Shown piece by piece: positions 61,313 to 64,000 of a stretch of 64,000 bases of DNA. Below the pieces are notes generated by a model. It was not told the origin of the DNA. It saw only the letters and a list, made by a program, of their open reading frames with translations, and searched no databases. The DNA is taken from NCBI RefSeq assembly GCF_900108185.1, contig NZ_FNVA01000001.1:1054001-1118000 (forward strand), read 5' to 3'. The translations under genes and the position numbers were made by a program. This DNA is from Bryocella elongata. GTDB taxonomy: Bacteria > Acidobacteriota > Terriglobia > Terriglobales > Acidobacteriaceae. Positions within the stretch are counted from its first letter, which is position 1; every line of letters starts with the position of its first letter.

Positions 61313-63890
61313 GCGCTCCAACGAGCAGCCACTCGCCGAGCGATAGCCATGGCTGGAACTGGTAGCCGAAGTGCAGCGCATGCAGCAGCAGCGTGCGCGC
61401 CAGCAGGTTGGCGAAGACCACGCCGACAAACCCCGCGACAAGCCCCAGCACAGCGAACTCGATCGAGAAGATGGTGGCGATACGCGGACGTGTGGCGCCA
61501 AGCGTCTTGAGGACTACGACCTCGCGGATGCGGCGATAGCGTGTGCCCGCGATGGCGCTCGCCAGGATGACGATGCCCGCGAAGATGGAGAACGCGGCGA
61601 GGAACTGGATGACGTAGGTGATCTGGAGGATGACCTGGCGCACGACCTCGAGGGTCGCGGCGACATCGATGACTGTGACGGTCGGGTAGTGCTCGTAGAG
61701 CACGCGGCGCAGTTGACTCGTCGCTGCAGGGTCGCAGTGAATGCCGCCGTACCAGACGACCGGCATGCCTGCGAGCATCTTCGACGGCACGACAAACTCT
61801 GCACGGGAGAAGGCGTGCCGGCTATCGGTATCGAAGAGAGCGACGACCTGGGCGTTGACCTGCGTGTCCTGCTCGGTGATGGTGAGTTGAGAGCCTACCT
61901 TGATGTGCAGACGGTCGGCGCGCTGGCGCTCCATGGCAACAATGGGGTGCTTGGCTGCATCGGCAGCCTGCGCAGTCGTCCACCACTTCCCTGCCACCAC
62001 GGTCTCACCGGGAGGCGGGGCGTTATCTGTGGGCGCCCAGGTGAGGTTGATGGAACGGAAGGCTCCGCCGCCGCCGGGCCCGCGTTGCTGGCCATTGCCC
62101 TGCTTCGCGCGCTCCTGTTCACGCTGCTTCTGAAGCTCCGCGGCAGCAACGCCATCCACCGCGAGGATGCGTGAGCCGAAGACGGGAACGAGCTCCGGGT
62201 TGCCTTTGACCTGCGGCTGCGTCGCAAGCAGCGTGCGAATGCCGGCGGCTTCATCGCTCGTCATGTCGACGAGGAAGATGTTGGGCAGGTTCTCCGCGAT
62301 GGCGGCCTGCATGTCATTCACGATGGAGCGTTGCACCATGTAGACGGCAGCGATCTGCATGACGCCGAGGCCCAGCGCGGCGAGGAGTGCTGCCGAAGGG
62401 TTCCCCGGTCGATAGAGATTGGCGAGGCCGTGGCGCAGCACCGAGGGCAGCGCGAGGCGGGTGCGGGCCAGGAACTTCTTCAGCAGCCACAGCAGCAGCG
62501 AGCAAGCGCCGAGCAGGACGAGAAGGATGACGGCGATGGCGCCGGCGAAGGCGGCTCCGACACGGGCCGAGTCCGAGACGCGCCATGCCAGAAGAACGAG
62601 GCCGCCGAGGATGAGCACGACGGCGAGAATCTCGGCACCAGAGTTGAGCAGCTTGCGCCAGAGGCGGGTGACGAAAGGATCTTCCGAAACTTCGACGGCC
62701 CTGCGCAGGATGAGGATCGGCCGCACATCACGGATGTCGAGCAACGGCGGAAGCGTGAAGAGGAGCGTCGTGAGCAGGCCCGAGCCCAGGCCAAGTGCGG
62801 AGGCGCCGGCATCCAACCGAAACGCGGGTGTAAGGTGCAGCAGCTTGGCGAGGAATAGCGGGAAGGCCATCTGCACGCCGAGACCGAAGACCACTCCCAG
62901 CAAGCCTCCACCGAGGCCGAGCAGCAGCGTCTGGATCGTGTAGATCTTGATGACCTGCGACGAGTCCGCTCCCAGCGACTTCATGATCGCGATGGAGTCG
63001 AGCCGCTGCTGCAGGTGCGCGCGCATGGCCATGGCCACACCGACCGCTCCAAGCACCAGCGCCACCAGTGACATGAGCGAGAGCAGACCGGTGGCACCAT
63101 CGAGGGCGCGGGTGATGGAGGGATTCGCCTCGCGATAGTCGGTGAGCTGGGCTTCGGGCAATGTGGCTTCGAGCTGCGTCTTCAGCGCAGCTACCGCCTC
63201 GTCTGAGAGGGCACGGCCCGGAGGCGGCGGCGGAAGCTTATAGAGGTAGCGCCGGTTGGCATGCGAGCCCGGGGCGATGAGGCCTGAGTCTGCCAGCGCA
63301 TGTTGCGAGAGCAGCACGCGCGGCCCGGCAGCGAAGGCACCTGAAAGGCGGTCGGGCTCCTCGAGCACGGTGGCTGCGATGCGGTACGTGCGGGTACCAA
63401 GCTTGATGGAGTCGCCCACCTTGAGGTGGAGGCGTAGCAGGAGGTCATCTCCGACCGCTACGGTGGAATCCGTCAGCGCCTGGGTGAGCGGCATTGCAGG
63501 ATCGAGCGTGACGTCGCCGTAGAACGGGTAGCGGGTGGGATCGACGGCCTTCAGGGCCACCAGCAGAGGGTCCAGCGAACCTGCTGCGGAGGCCATGGAG
63601 ACGAGCTCGGTAACCTCGGTCTCCTGCACACCGTTGGCTTCGAGCGCGGTCAGCTTCGCGCGCTCTTCGGGAGTGGGCGGCTGGAAGGTCTTAGCCGCGA
63701 TGTCGGCCGCCATGATGGCGCGGGCTCGCAGCAGCAGCGTGGAGCGGAAGGACGACGAGAAGCCTCGCACGCCGGTGAGCGCCGCAACCCCAATGGCTAC
63801 CGAGAGCAGCACGAAGGCAAACTTGCCGCGCGAGGCCTTGAGCTCGCGCATGGCGATGCGTGTGGCTGTGGCGTAGGAGAGACCGGCCAT
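61272..63890 (-). CDS. YbbP-like FtsX-family ABC transporter permease, C-terminus disrupted
   Basis: This 872-residue protein has the layout of large MacB/YbbP-type permeases: an N-terminal helix (FAFVLLSVAIGVAALTGV), a periplasmic domain, FtsX core helices with LMSLVALVLGAVGVAMAM, and a second block with ILASAIAGTRYRRIREVVVLKTLGA. The expected last helix is missing. After EWLLVGA the frame reads an unrelated short tail and stops at 61272. The normal family end (ASFRVLGQKPLEILRED) is present in another frame at 61261-61312. A small out-of-frame deletion is the simplest reading. It follows the ATPase gene with no gap. Confidence 0.88.
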   Translation of the reverse strand: MAGLSYATATRIAMRELKASRGKFAFVLLSVAIGVAALTGVRGFSSSFRSTLLLRARAIMAADIAAKTFQPPTPEERAKLTALEANGVQETEVTELVSMASAAGSLDPLLVALKAVDPTRYPFYGDVTLDPAMPLTQALTDSTVAVGDDLLLRLHLKVGDSIKLGTRTYRIAATVLEEPDRLSGAFAAGPRVLLSQHALADSGLIAPGSHANRRYLYKLPPPPPGRALSDEAVAALKTQLEATLPEAQLTDYREANPSITRALDGATGLLSLMSLVALVLGAVGVAMAMRAHLQQRLDSIAIMKSLGADSSQVIKIYTIQTLLLGLGGGLLGVVFGLGVQMAFPLFLAKLLHLTPAFRLDAGASALGLGSGLLTTLLFTLPPLLDIRDVRPILILRRAVEVSEDPFVTRLWRKLLNSGAEILAVVLILGGLVLLAWRVSDSARVGAAFAGAIAVILLVLLGACSLLLWLLKKFLARTRLALPSVLRHGLANLYRPGNPSAALLAALGLGVMQIAAVYMVQRSIVNDMQAAIAENLPNIFLVDMTSDEAAGIRTLLATQPQVKGNPELVPVFGSRILAVDGVAAAELQKQREQERAKQGNGQQRGPGGGGAFRSINLTWAPTDNAPPPGETVVAGKWWTTAQAADAAKHPIVAMERQRADRLHIKVGSQLTITEQDTQVNAQVVALFDTDSRHAFSRAEFVVPSKMLAGMPVVWYGGIHCDPAATSQLRRVLYEHYPTVTVIDVAATLEVVRQVILQITYVIQFLAAFSIFAGIVILASAIAGTRYRRIREVVVLKTLGATRPRIATIFSIEFAVLGLVAGFVGVVFANLLARTLLLHALHFGYQFQPWLSLGEWLLVGARASACSDRSLWRS

Positions 63891-64000
63891 CTAGACGCCC
63901 GCCTGCGATGCGGCTTCGGCTTCGAAAGACACGTCGTCGCTGACGACGAGGCCGTCGCGGAGGGTGATTCTGCGGCGCGCCTTGGCAGCGAGTGCGGGAT
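63891..64000 (-). CDS. ABC transporter ATP-binding protein, C-terminal end (YbbA-like)
   Basis: Only the last 35 or so codons are in the window. They read PALAAKARRRITLRDGLVVSDD and a short acidic/alanine tail, matching the final strand and helix of LolD/MacB/YbbA-type ATPases (the usual H-loop and beyond). The stop TAG directly abuts the permease ATG at 63890. It should power the permease downstream. Confidence 0.85.
   Translation of the reverse strand, partial: PALAAKARRRITLRDGLVVSDDVSFEAEAASQAGV

Overview
The window looks like a chromosomal segment of an Acidobacteriota genome, most likely class Terriglobia, family Acidobacteriaceae (Terriglobus, Granulicella and Edaphobacter are plausible relatives). 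The grounds are high GC, two very large Oar-like TonB-dependent receptors with an N-terminal carboxypeptidase-regulatory domain, a run of CRTAC1/ASPIC-UnbV FG-GAP proteins, secreted TPR/multiheme cytochrome/copper-monooxygenase-like proteins, and short intergenic repeats containing the 13-mer cgctcaggatgac. The genus is inferred and was not tested. No mobile element, CRISPR array, prophage or rRNA was seen. There is one tRNA.

Layout. 1-6.5 kb: the tail of a NodT-type outer-membrane efflux lipoprotein gene converges on a CzcCBA-like metal-efflux operon (minus strand: adaptor, RND pump, outer-membrane factor). 6.8-8.9 kb: a histidine kinase/NarL-type response regulator pair. 8.9-13.4 kb: an Oar-like receptor and a Tat-exported sugar isomerase/epimerase-like protein. 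13.6-14.0 kb: an alkyltransferase-like DNA-repair protein. 14.1-24.9 kb: an Oar-like receptor, then an overlapping operon of one TPR protein and three CRTAC1-family proteins. 25.3-29.7 kb: a secreted GH13 alpha-glucosidase/amylase and a six-hairpin glycosidase.

29.8-36.5 kb: a tight five-gene operon for a secreted redox assembly (unknown exported protein, TPR protein, seven-heme cytochrome c, redoxin with a CxxxN site, and a cytochrome/copper-monooxygenase-like/TPR protein). This is the best candidate for an undescribed system. 36.6-43.4 kb: dienelactone hydrolase with DUF2252, a UPF0303 protein, and deoC-orphan-ALDH16, which fits deoxyribose breakdown and oxidation of the acetaldehyde released. 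43.6-48.2 kb: elongation factor P, a small secreted protein, a DinB protein, a six-repeat beta-propeller protein, a cold-shock protein and OxyR.

48.3-53.3 kb: heme and cytochrome genes (hemC, SCO, an NAD-binding protein, hemA, ccsA/hemX). 53.4-59.9 kb: a small unknown protein, mutS, anmK, an anchored unknown protein and a peptide-binding lipoprotein, partly in overlapping order. 59.9-64 kb: a secreted helical protein with a possible resemblance to delta-endotoxin domain I, tRNA-Gln(CTG), and a YbbA/YbbP-like ABC exporter whose permease has a C-terminal deletion/frameshift. Most converging gene pairs are separated by strong bidirectional hairpins.
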